Shown here piece after piece: positions 10,177 through 19,291 of a stretch of DNA of 64,000 nt (the first letter of the stretch is position 1; each line of letters begins with the position of its first letter). Under the pieces are notes generated by a model that searched no databases, was not told where the DNA came from, and was given only the letters and a program-made list of their open reading frames with translations. The DNA is from Gaeumannomyces sp. JS-464 (Eukaryota > Ascomycota > Sordariomycetes > Magnaporthales > Magnaporthaceae), in NCBI GenBank assembly GCA_002197995.1, contig NGZR01000003.1:5828001-5892000 (forward strand), given 5' to 3'. Made by a program: the position numbers and the translations under genes.

Positions 10177-10214
10177 GAGAGAGAGAGAGAGGAGAGTGAG
10201 AGAGAGAGAGAGAG
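10177..10214. repeat. GA-rich microsatellite at LINE 3' end
   Basis: An imperfect GA run, interrupted by GGAGAGT, ending exactly at the conserved TATATTTAACGTCGG border. It matches the arrangement at 2769-2797. Confidence 0.85.
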
Positions 10215-10567
10215 TATATTTAACGTCGGTAAGTCGGGATCTACCAGCCCCTGCCTCCCAGGGGCATACGATGTGCTAGCACTACCTAAGCCTACCTACA
10301 CCAGGCTATAGTGCTGCCGTTACGGCGGCTAACAAATTAAACCCGAAGGCATACGGAGGTCGGGCCGCGTTCCGGCGCTCCTTGTTAGTGAGCGGGCAAT
10401 CGGCAATAGGGCGTATATATACGCCGGGCGTTGTAAGCGCTGCGGTAATAGTAGTGCGTTCGGCCGGCGAGTGTGCCGGAAAAGGGGTAAAGCCAGGCGG
10501 GGTCCTTAAATTACCCCTAAGCCCGGCCAGGGTTGCGGGGGACTAATAAGCTTATTGCTAGTTTGGG
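10215..10567 (-). mobile_element. LINE 3' end, copy 2 (truncated at a MITE)
   Basis: The same ~350-base repeat as at 2798 and 15795, in the same orientation, with all conserved blocks and a perfect 16-base hairpin (10410-10425). It shares the sequence TTATTGCTAGTTT with copy 3 up to 10565 and is then interrupted by the palindromic element at 10570, so the MITE appears to have inserted into this LINE or at its truncation point. Confidence 0.7.
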
Positions 10568-10569
10568 TA

Positions 10570-10983
10570 ACGTGGTTTATTAGTAAGTGGACCACATTAG
10601 CGAGTGGCCACTCGCAAATGCATACAAAAAACGTCGGTGCATTTCGTTTAATTACAACAAATTTTTTTAAAAATTTAACCAGTTATTATCAAATATATTC
10701 CTTATATAAGAATATTTTTTCCGGATTTTTATTATTACCCTTTTTAAGCTAGTTTGCAATACTGTGTAATATATTATGCTTATTTCGCTTAATAAATAAA
10801 TTAACCTAAAAGGAGTAATAATAAAAATTTGGAAAAAATATTTTTATATAAAAAATATAGTTAATAATAACTGGTTAAATTTTTAAAAATTTATTATAAA
10901 TTAAACGAAGTGCACCAACGTTCTTTGTATTTATTTGCGGGTGGCCCACTCGCTAATGTGGTCCACTTACTAATAAACCACGT
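10570..10983. mobile_element. Palindromic MITE (fold-back) with ~200-base arms, TA-flanked
   Basis: The first ~190 bases are the reverse complement of the last ~190, around a short AT-rich spacer. The ends are ACGTGGTTTATTAGTAAGTG and its complement, each flanked by TA (10568-10569 and 10984-10985), as for Tc1/mariner-derived MITEs. The arms differ mostly by transitions, and the spacer is very AT-rich, fitting RIP after insertion. The single short reading frame inside (10555-10752) follows from the palindrome and is not a gene. A terminal fragment of a relative occurs at 18487-18536. Confidence 0.8.
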
Positions 10984-12164
10984 TATTAAAATGCTATCGT
11001 ATTAAACATTTGTTAAGGGTTTTTTCGATTTAAAAAGCTTAATAATAAAGTTTATAATGATTCCTGCTATACCTCGCTAGGTATTAGTAAGGGCCATAGT
11101 AATTTGTAAGGTTTATAATTACTAGCTTTGTTTTTTACACAGCTTTTACAATTTTTAATTGCTTAATATACTTTAACTTTGGTTTTTATAAACCCGTGGT
11201 ATTATTTAAAATCGCTTTTAAGTTTTAATTACCTGCTAGTATTTATAAGCTAGCTGCCTGTAAATTTGTTAGATTTTTTTAAAGGTTTATTTTTTTATTA
11301 TTTGTTTTAACCAGCGTTTGCTACGCCGGAATTAAGGATTTATTTAGCTTTTTAGCTTAAAATTATACGAGTTTGTTTTAATATGTCGACTTTACGGTTT
11401 AATCGGCGGTTAAAAGCGTTTACCCGTCCGTTTTTCGACCTTTTTCGGTATTTAATCCGAATATCGTAATTTTAGAAAAACTCGTTTTATCGAACTTATC
11501 GTTTGTTTAAATTTTTGCTAATAGTAAAATGTAATAATTTTTATAATTTATATATATTACTATTTAATATTTAACTTCGTACAAATACGGGCGCCACTTT
11601 CGAAAGTTCGGATAATTGTAAAAAGTTTTTTATTATAAATTTAATAGTTTAATTAAATCCGTTAAACTTTTATAAAAAAAAAGCGCACGAGTTGCAACTT
11701 GCTTTGTTCATTTCTTTATTCGAATTATCTTTTAATAGCGTAATTCGACGCATTAGTTTTAACTTCGAAAGGTTTATTTGGGCTTAGCATTACTAGTATA
11801 ATTTTTGCATTACAACGTCGCGTAATAATTTAAAAGCGTTTTTTAACAAAATTGGCCGTTATTTTTAGTAAAATTCGTAATAGTGCAACCTTTTACTAAA
11901 ACGTAAAATAAATCAGTTGTAAAAGTTTAAAAACTTTAAAAACCTTTGTACTTTTTTAATCGTTCGTAAATACGGGCTATTTTTAACCTTTTTAAACCTT
12001 TTAAAATTTATAAAAATTTGTCCTAATATAATTACAAATTTTAAAAAAGCGACTTTTTAAATGTGTTATACGCATTTAAATAGCTTAACGAAAAAGCTTC
12101 GCTTCGAGCAGCTTTTAAAGTATTTTATATATGTGCTATTCGTATTTTTTATCGTTTTTAAAAA

Positions 12165-12186
12165 CAATTAGGATATCGTTTAAATA
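12165..12186 (-). other. Mutated Gypsy reverse transcriptase active-site motif
   Basis: The minus strand reads YLNDILI followed by VFKNDKKYE, in line with the YLDDILIYS / H.EH..H pattern of Ty3/Gypsy reverse transcriptase. The first catalytic Asp codon GAC is AAC here, a G-to-A change, so polymerase activity would be lost even without the downstream stops. Confidence 0.75.
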
Positions 12187-14477
12187 CGCGAGCGTAAAAA
12201 CGCTAAAGTACTTTCGTAATACGTGGTTAATTATTTTTTAAAATGTAGCTAATGCGTTTGCAAAACTAAAAGTTATTATTAAAAACTCGTAACATTTAAA
12301 CTTTATTTTAAAAGCCGTTAACCATTTCTAGCCTTTTTTAATTCGTAGTAAGTTGTAAGCTTTACGTAAGTTTAAAACCGTAAAATACCAGGCTTTTTTT
12401 AAGCATATTTTTTAACTTGTTAATAAAAAGTAAAAAAAATATCGATTTTTTATAATAGCCTCGTTTAACGGGCGGTAATCGATATATATTCGCTTCGTCC
12501 CGTTTTTTTATCCTTTATAAAATCCTATATCTTATTAAAAAGTCCGAAAATTTAATAAACCCTTTTCGTAAGTGTTTTTTTAGTTATTCTTTTAACACTT
12601 CCTATTATTAAAAGCTAAATTAGTACACTTTTTAATATTTAAATTACACTTTTAATTTAAGCTTAATTTTAAAGTCGAACAGTTCGTGTTTAAAAAGTAC
12701 GGTTGTTAAGCTTTTTTTAAATAACCGCTAATATTTAAAATACTTTTTTAGGACGTTTTTTATTTAAATAACGAGCTTTACTCGTTCGTTTAAATTAATA
12801 TCGCTATCGAATAGTTGCGAATTTATCGATATTAATTACCGGGGTTAACTGTTTTATTATGCTACCGTTATAACTGCTTTTTATAACATTGCATGCTTAT
12901 TATTTAAAGTTTATAATTATTAAACCTTTTTAATTGTTAATAACTTTTTTATTAAACTTAGCTAGTAGTAGTTTAATTTATTTATAAATTATGCTTTTTA
13001 AATTAAAAAATGCCTAAAATAATATTTTCCTTTTTTATATTTATAATATCCAGGGTTACCCGAAAGTTTTTTTTATTAAAATCGAAATTTAAAATAATCG
13101 GTTTTTATATCGATTTTTGCGTTATTATACGTAATTGGTTTCCTTTTTACAATATTTAAGCTATACGGTTATTGCTTTTTTCGTATTTAAAATCCGTACT
13201 TTTTTATTGTTTTCGGCGAAAGGTAATTATTTTAAGCCCCGTTATTAATTATAATTTGTAATTTTTTTTAATGTTATAACTTTACTATTATATGCCGATA
13301 TCGATTGTTATTCGTTGCGAATAAAGTTTTTAACTATTATCGTAATTCATTTCGTGCTTTTATTTTAAGTAAAATCTTTAGTTTTTTGTTTCGGGGGTTT
13401 TTCCCGTGTTTTTAAGCATTTCAAACCATATTAACCCGTTAGTTTAAACCCGAGCTTTTTTTTATATATACTTTGCATTTTAGCTTTTTGTAAAAATGGT
13501 ACGTTAAAAGTTTTAACATATATATTATAAAAATATAATAGTAAAAGTGCGAAAATTACTTCGAATTACTAGTAGTTTACTATTTAAAACTTTTATTTTA
13601 AGAATTAGTAATCCTTTTTTAAGTGTTTAACTAGCCCTTTTTTCTTTTTAAAAAAGAAATCGCTTTTTAATTTAATTGTTAAATACTATTAACACTCGTT
13701 TATATATACTTTATTTAAAAAAGTTTAATATATTTTATTAAATTAACGTGCAAGTTTAAATGGTTTAAAAAATGCGTTTTAACAAAGCGTAATTTTTTAC
13801 CCAATACGTTTTTATATGGCTTTCCGTAATACATAACGGTTTAATCGTTTCGAAATTAATTTAAAAATTATTCGTCGTTATTATACGCTGGTTTTATATG
13901 CATAATTTTACTAATACGTTTAAGCTAGTTTAAAACCATCGATCGTTTTTTAATAATTTAAACGAAATGTAAACTTTTTCGATATTAAACTTCGGGGTTA
14001 TTTATTTGGATTTTTTAATCCCTTTTAAATTTTTTACAAAATAGGTTTGCTTTATTAGTTTTTAATTAATTTTGCTATCGGTGTTTAAAAAATTTCCTTT
14101 TTCGGCTTCGTTTTCATTTGGTAAAACCTCGTATCCTTTTTAATTCGTTAGTTTTCCGGTCGCGTTTACTTCGTCGATTTTAAAAGCGATACAAGTGATA
14201 ATGTCACCCTTTTTTCAAATTCCGTAAGTTTAAAAACGACACGTTACTCGTTTTTACTATTATACTCGAATCGAATTAAGCTTTTGCTGGGTTTTTTGCG
14301 CATTATAACCACTTTTTTTTTAAAGTACCATTTTAACGCGTTTTTATTTAACTAGTATATTGCACACGAGTTTTTATAATAGTAAATTTAGTTAAACGCC
14401 GCTTCGAAGCATAAAGCTTCGTTCGCTTTATCGTTTTTTCGTTAAGCGATAACCGTTTGCCGTTTATTGCGTTAAAA

Positions 14478-14519
14478 GCAATCCTTTTTAATGTAACCCG
14501 CTTGGTCGCATTTAAAGCA
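14478..14519 (-). other. Mutated Gypsy gag zinc knuckle
   Basis: Fourteen codons with exact C-x2-C-x4-H-x4-C spacing, except that the His codon is TAC (Tyr), a C-to-T change of CAC. This anchors the orientation and the gag-to-pol direction of the element. Confidence 0.8.
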
Positions 14520-15570
14520 TTTCCCGTTTTTAAAATTGCTAAACTTAACCTTTTTTAATGCGTAACTCCCGCGTTTAAATTTATAATTTTAAAATAAATT
14601 CCTATTGCTATAAACGGTTACTGTTTAGTTTTTTTTAATTAGCTTTATTTTACACCACATTTTTAAACTATTATTTTTTTTTTTTTTTCGTTCGTATAAC
14701 TTATCGCTAATTTTAACGGTTATTATAATATATTTAGTAAAAATGTTTAATTATCCAACTTTAACCATTTCGTTTTTTACGTTATCGCGTAAACCGGTAT
14801 AAAAATAAATAATTTTAATTTAATTAATCCAATTAAGTTTATTAGCAAATCGCCGGAATTTCGATTTATACGTTAACGCCGCTTTTTTTACCAAAGCTAA
14901 AGTAGATTTTTTTCGGCCACTCGTTTTTCGTTAACTTATTCGAACATTTTAGCGACTTTTTTTTCCGAATTTGTCGAAATTAGCGAATACGATTTTTATA
15001 AATTCGTTCGATTTGTTAAAGCTTTTTAAATAATCCGCTTAAATGGGTTTAAACTAGTTTTTAACCTTGCTGTTAAAACGGGGTATTACGTAAACAACTT
15101 TTTATTTTTCCATTTCGAAATGGGCTTAGTAAATAGGAAGTAGCTTTTGCATTCGGTAAAAAAGGTTCGAAATTTGCTTTTTTTCCATTATATTTATCGG
15201 GGTAAGGAACTTATACGTGGGTACTGTAAATTTAAATTATTTTTTAACTTCCGCCATTTTAACTTTTACCGCGGCTAGTTTAGCTTTGCTTTTTTATAAC
15301 TCCTTTATTATAACTTTAAAAAAGGTTAAAAGCGTTAACGGCAATATATACCACCCCGTTATACTTAAAAATGGGGGCCGATGCCGATTTGCTAGTTTTT
15401 AAAATCGTTATAATCGTACTATTCGTACTTTCGGTAAATGCTAAATAAAATTAGTTAAAATGTTATAAATAAGCTTTTGCTTTTAAAATAAAACCGTTTA
15501 AAAAAAGTGTTTAAAATAATACGTTTGTTAAAAAGTTTAGGTAATTTGGTAATAATAGTTTAATTACTTG

Positions 15571-15794
15571 GATAAACCGTTTAATAAATAAACTGCCGCG
15601 ACTTTAAAAACGCGGCAGCCGGTTAGCCCTTCGAAATAATCTAATTTTAACGCTAAACTTAAACTCCTCACAACCGACTCAACCCTGGACCGATGCCGCA
15701 TCGTGCGCGCGCCGACGGCGCGGGCTAAAAATCAATAGCGATCGATTTTAAGCTCGCGGCTAATCGGCATGCCACGACTAAGTGAGTGAGTAAG
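15571..15794. other. Short spacer between Gypsy block and LINE copy 3
   Basis: GC content rises here (GCGCGCGCCGACGGCGCGGG near 15704) after the AT-rich block. Contains an inverted pair CTGCCGCG..CGCGGCAG (15592-15619). No gene. Confidence 0.4.
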
Positions 15795-16870
15795 TATATT
15801 TAACGTCGGTAAAATCGGGATTTACCAGTCCTTGCCTCCCAAAAGGCATACGACGTGCTAGCGCTACCTAAGCTTATCTACACCAGGCTATAATGCTGCT
15901 TTCGAGGCGGCTAACAAATTAAACCCGAAAGCACACGGGGGTCGGGCCGCATTTCGGCGCTCCTTATTAGTAAGCGGGCAATCGGCGGTAAGGCGTATAA
16001 CTATACGCCGGGGCGTTATAAAGCGCTGCGGGTGGTAGTAATGCTGTTTGGCCGGCGAGTGTGCTGGAAAAGGGTAAAGCCGGGTTTAAAAAGGGGAAGG
16101 GGTTTTTGAAACCTTTTTTAGGCCCGGCCGGAAGTGCGGGGGATTAACGAGCCTATTATTAGTTCTAATAGTACAAAAGAAAAGGTAAAATGTGTAAGAG
16201 TAAAAGGAAAAAGTTATATGCGGGCTTTTTAAGCTTTATTATTATCGTTTAGCGATGGTGTAATAATTGGTAAACTTCGACGAACGAAGCAAAAAGGAAA
16301 GGTTTTAAAACAGCCGTTTTTAATATTTAGGCCTGTCGAAAGCCGGGGAAAGGTTCGCCTATAAGCCATTTGTTTTTTTGCCGTTTTAACCAGTTTGCAA
16401 AATACAAGGTGGGGGAAGGGATTTATTTCGCTTACAGCGGCACGGGTTATCGTCCTCGTGTTCGAATTTTCGGTAATACTAGTTGAAATCCCCGTGGCCG
16501 GTACGTGCGGCTATTAGCTTTTATAATACGGAGCGGTATAATTGCAAAGCTTTAAGCGTATGCTGCGAGGCTGGCGGGAGGCTTATAGCTTTATACCGTA
16601 CTGGAAAGTTGTTTTCGAACCACGTGTTGCGAGCGTCCCGGCCGTTTTCCGGGTTAAAACTTTTACTTCGGCAATTGTTGGTTTAGCGTGTTAGGGGATC
16701 GGTAAAACCGTGCTTAATTTTGCTTTAACGTCGGCTTTTTCGTTCCCGGGGATTCCCGTATATCCCGGGAACCATCGAACGTAAACTTAATGCTTATTTA
16801 TAAAGCAATAAACCTTTTTAAAAGCCTTTTAAAAGCTATTAAACGCCGTGCTTAAAAAGCGGTTAGCCGC
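15795..16870 (-). mobile_element. LINE 3' portion, copy 3: RNase H remnant plus 3' UTR
   Basis: Minus-strand remains of Tad1-type ORF2. At 16777-16729 the reading is RWFPGYTGIPGNEKAD, the C-terminal RNase H signature with GY in place of the catalytic-region GH. At 16517-16485 it reads IAARTGHGDF, followed by YYRKFEHEDD and a Cys-rich C.C...K segment, the usual carboxy-terminal zinc-like region of these elements. Stops interrupt both. About 220 bases beyond the ORF the shared 3' repeat starts (16160 to 15795) and ends at a GTGA/GTAA simple repeat. This copy is what identifies the three-copy repeat as a LINE 3' end. RIP-type transitions are evident but milder than in the Gypsy block. Confidence 0.75.
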
Positions 16871-16879
16871 TGAGGTTTT

Positions 16880-17498
16880 ATTAAGGCACAAGTGGAAAAT
16901 TTAATTGTAAACCTTCGCTATTTAAAAGCTAACAAATTTCTTTCGGCAATTCGGGTTTTATCGATTATATCGAACACTTTTCCGACTTTTTTTTTGAAAG
17001 TTTTAAAGTTAGCGAAAATAAGCTTAATAGTTTTTTTAGCTATCCTTATACCTTTTAAAATAGTTATTTTAGGTTAATTAAAATCATTTTTTTACTTTGC
17101 CGTTTAGCTTGGTAATAACGTAAGCAACCTTTTACTTTTCGTTTACAAATTGCTATTCGTAAAACTTAAAATAGCTTTTGCATTCGGTAAAAAACGTTTT
17201 AAATTTACCGTTTTTCCTTTTGTAAAAGTCCGAAAACGGGAATTTGTACGCTCGGATTGCGATAGGTGCTTTAAAAAACGCCAATTTCGTAATAAATTAC
17301 TTTACTTCGTTTTAGCTTTTAGCGATCTCGTCCGTTATAAGTTTAAAAAGGCTGGCCGTGTTAACGGCTTCGTTAAAATCGTATTTAACACTATTAAAGG
17401 TAAAAACCGTGGTTTTTTCCTTTTTAGGCTTTTTACTGCTGCTTATTATAGCTGCAGTATCCTCTTTTTAACGAAATACTAAATAGGATTAGTTAAAA
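16880..17498 (-). mobile_element. Second Gypsy fragment: gag 5' region and leader, RIP-mutated
   Basis: Aligns by eye with 14900-15465 of the larger Gypsy block: both contain TAGCTTTTGCATTCGGTAAA, a poly-T-rich segment before it, and end in (A)GGATTAGTTAAAATG or AAATTAGTTAAAATG at the presumed LTR border. The minus strand reads FANFKTFKKKSEKCS against FANFDKFGKKSR in the other copy, so this is a second, truncated element of the same family in the same orientation. Plus-strand frames of 60-110 codons here are shadows. Confidence 0.65.
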
Positions 17499-18138
17499 TG
17501 TTACAATTAAGGGTTTGCTTTTAAAATAAGGCATTTTAAAAGCGGAAAGGATAATATCGCTAATGCTAGTAAACAGGGAAACACGTAATTTTAAAAGGAC
17601 AATTTAATTGCTTGCTTTAAGGAATGCCTAGGAGCTAACTTAGGTTAACTAATGCCGAAGCCTTAATTAAAGCTACCTAAAATAATAAGAAATCCATCCT
17701 TTATATACACGCTGCCTTTTACCTTATGTTAGGTTGGATTTGTAAATTTGTGGTCCTTTTAACACAAATCCAAAAATCCTTTTGGTTTTGTGGATTTGTG
17801 GTCCCTTTGACACAAATCCAGAGATCCAGCTGGGGTTACGTAATTCCACGTGTCCAGGTGCGAGGCGGGGGCACCGCTTGGGACCCCTTCCGTCCTGCCG
17901 TCCTGGGGCTTGCATGCTGGCCGTAACAAGTTACTATAAAAAGAGGAAGGATTTCCTACTATCTTAAGTAGCTTTAACTAAGGCCTTTGCATTAGTTAAC
18001 CTAAGTTAGCTCCCAGGCATCCCCTGGGGCAAGCAATCAGATTGTCCTTTTAAGTTACGTGTTTCCTTGTTTACTAGCGATACTGTCCTCTCCACCCCCG
18101 AGGTGCCCTACTTTAGGAGCAAACCCTTAATTGTAACA
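17499..18138. mobile_element. 640-base element with TG...CA ends and ~210-base inverted arms
   Basis: Begins TGTTACAATTAAGGGTTTGC and ends with its reverse complement at 18138. Matching continues inward for about 210 bases on each side (17499-17720 against 17930-18138), with shared blocks such as AGCTAACTTAGGTTAACTAA and GTAAACARGGAAACACGTAA. The left border coincides with the end of the Gypsy fragment, and the same border sequence ends the other Gypsy copy (15466), so this may be the Gypsy LTR, unusual in being a long palindrome; a fold-back element is the alternative. The left arm is AT-shifted by many transitions, the right arm is not. The centre has two copies of a GGATTTGTGGTCC...ACACAAATCC palindrome. 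Confidence 0.6.
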
Positions 18139-18486
18139 AGGCGGAAGGATAAGCGAGGTTTATAATTTAGCTGGGAATGCAGCAAATGCCGCAATAAACG
18201 GCTTACAAAAGAACTAGGGAAACACTACGGATTTGGAAGGTTATTACGTAAATGCGGGCTCGTAATACCTTTAAGGCCGTTGCATGGCTTACGGGGGGTG
18301 TCAAAGGTGGCCTGGAGTTACGTGGGCGGCAACTGGTGCCCCACAGCTTTAGGCCTATGCACTGGCCCTGGTATTTTGGCCTGCGCGCGCCCTAGCCCGC
18401 GATCGAGGAAAAGCTAGCCTAGTAACCAATCACTTTGGGTGCCTGTGTCGCGCACCTCCATTAAAGTGGGAAACGCGAGTCGCGAT
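18139..18486. other. Spacer at the right side of the transposon block
   Basis: GC returns to normal. No coding signal, no repeat recognised within the window. Confidence 0.4.
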
Positions 18487-18536
18487 GAAAAACGCGTTAT
18501 TCGCTAATATGCGTTATTTACTAATAAACCACGTTA
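18487..18536. mobile_element. Terminal fragment of a MITE related to 10570-10983
   Basis: Ends ACTAATAAACCACGTTA exactly like the right terminus at 10967-10985, and matches CGCTAATRTG...TTACT upstream of it with substitutions. Only one end is present; the sequence directly right of it is Gypsy-derived. Confidence 0.6.
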
Positions 18537-18690
18537 TATATAAATTATAAAGATTTAGCACATTTTATTACTAGCAAAAATTTAAATAAACGGCAAATCC
18601 GTTAAAGCGAGCTTTTGCAAAACTACGACATTCGGATCGAATATCGGAAAGGGTTGGAAAACGGCCGGACGAATGCTTTAAACAGCTGTT
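18537..18690 (+). mobile_element. Gypsy fragment in inverted orientation, little RIP
   Basis: The reverse complement of this segment matches 11406-11560 of the RIP-destroyed Gypsy block: blocks such as TTTAAATTTTTGCTA, TCCGAATRTCGTA and CCGTTTTYC.ACC..TTTCCG-like are shared. The copy here has more C and G at the differing positions. In the coding direction (plus) part reads FAKLRHSDRISERVGKRPDE, possibly the 3' end of pol; this is inference. Confidence 0.6.
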
Positions 18691-19291
18691 GAAGCAATCG
18701 CCAACTCCCCCCGCCGTCAACTGCAATGGAATCTCTTGCCTTCATTTCTTTGTCGCTGGCCGGCTTCGCCTCTAGTCTAGCCTATATCAAGTGATGTGCT
18801 AATCAATTACGGGCTGCTCATGGACGGTCCTTTGTCTCGACAATCGTGCGCCGGCTATCAACCTGCTGCCCGCATGCTCTCCAGCAAGGCTGCATCATAT
18901 GAGACCAGCCACTCCCACTTCTAGCCAATGGCCGCGTCGAAAGAAAGAGGCTAGCCATGGTGCTTAGAGATACATGTACCAGAGGGTTCTTGGTCCCTCC
19001 CCTTCCATTACAGCCTTGCGGCTTCTGGCCTGGCCATCCCGTTTGTACACCCATGCTCTGGTTTCCTTTGTCCGATTTTCTAGATCCTTCCTATCATCCT
19101 CTATATGTTTATACCCTTCGCCTTCCAAGCACGCCACTCCCCTCGTCTACCTTCAGCCATCCCCTCCTCTCTCTCTCCGTCTCGACATTACCTTCTCTCT
19201 CATATCATTAGCCTATCCGCCTCCGTGCATACTCACCACATAGGTAGGTAGGTACGCACCTACCTACCTGCCTGCCTGCCTACTTGCCAGG
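18691..19291. other. Upstream region of the FHA kinase gene
   Basis: No gene. The last 50 bases (19241-19290) are a near-palindromic run of TAGG and CCTA units (GGTAGGTAGGTACGCACCTA then CCTGCCTGCCTGCC), immediately before the kinase ATG. Confidence 0.45.

Larger units (their letters stand above)
10986..15570 (-). mobile_element. Ty3/Gypsy LTR retrotransposon, destroyed by RIP
   Basis: A very AT- and TpA-rich block with no long open frame, in which Gypsy landmarks survive on the minus strand in the expected order. A gag capsid-like stretch lies near 15030-14766 (FRRFANKLNW, then GLRDNVKNEM). A CCHC knuckle follows at 14519-14478, reading CFKCDQAGYIKKDC with Tyr where His is required. A reverse transcriptase active site lies at 12186-12165, reading YLNDILI where YLDDILI is expected. 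Stops (TAG, TAA) follow within a few codons of each. Both residue changes are G-to-A or C-to-T transitions. Protease, RNase H and integrase are presumed in 14.4-11 kb but were not individually identified. A probable inner LTR border is at about 15466 (TGTTATAAATAAGC). The element is inert. Confidence 0.8.

Noticed and set aside
10555..10752. Short plus-strand frame in the MITE
   Set aside because: Arises from the AT-rich palindromic arm; mirrored sequence on the other arm has no equivalent frame.
10986..17498. AT-rich block as a centromere or mitochondrial insertion
   Set aside because: Gypsy and LINE coding motifs can be read through it, with RIP-type mutations. That explains the composition, and 7 kb is too short for a typical regional centromere of these fungi.
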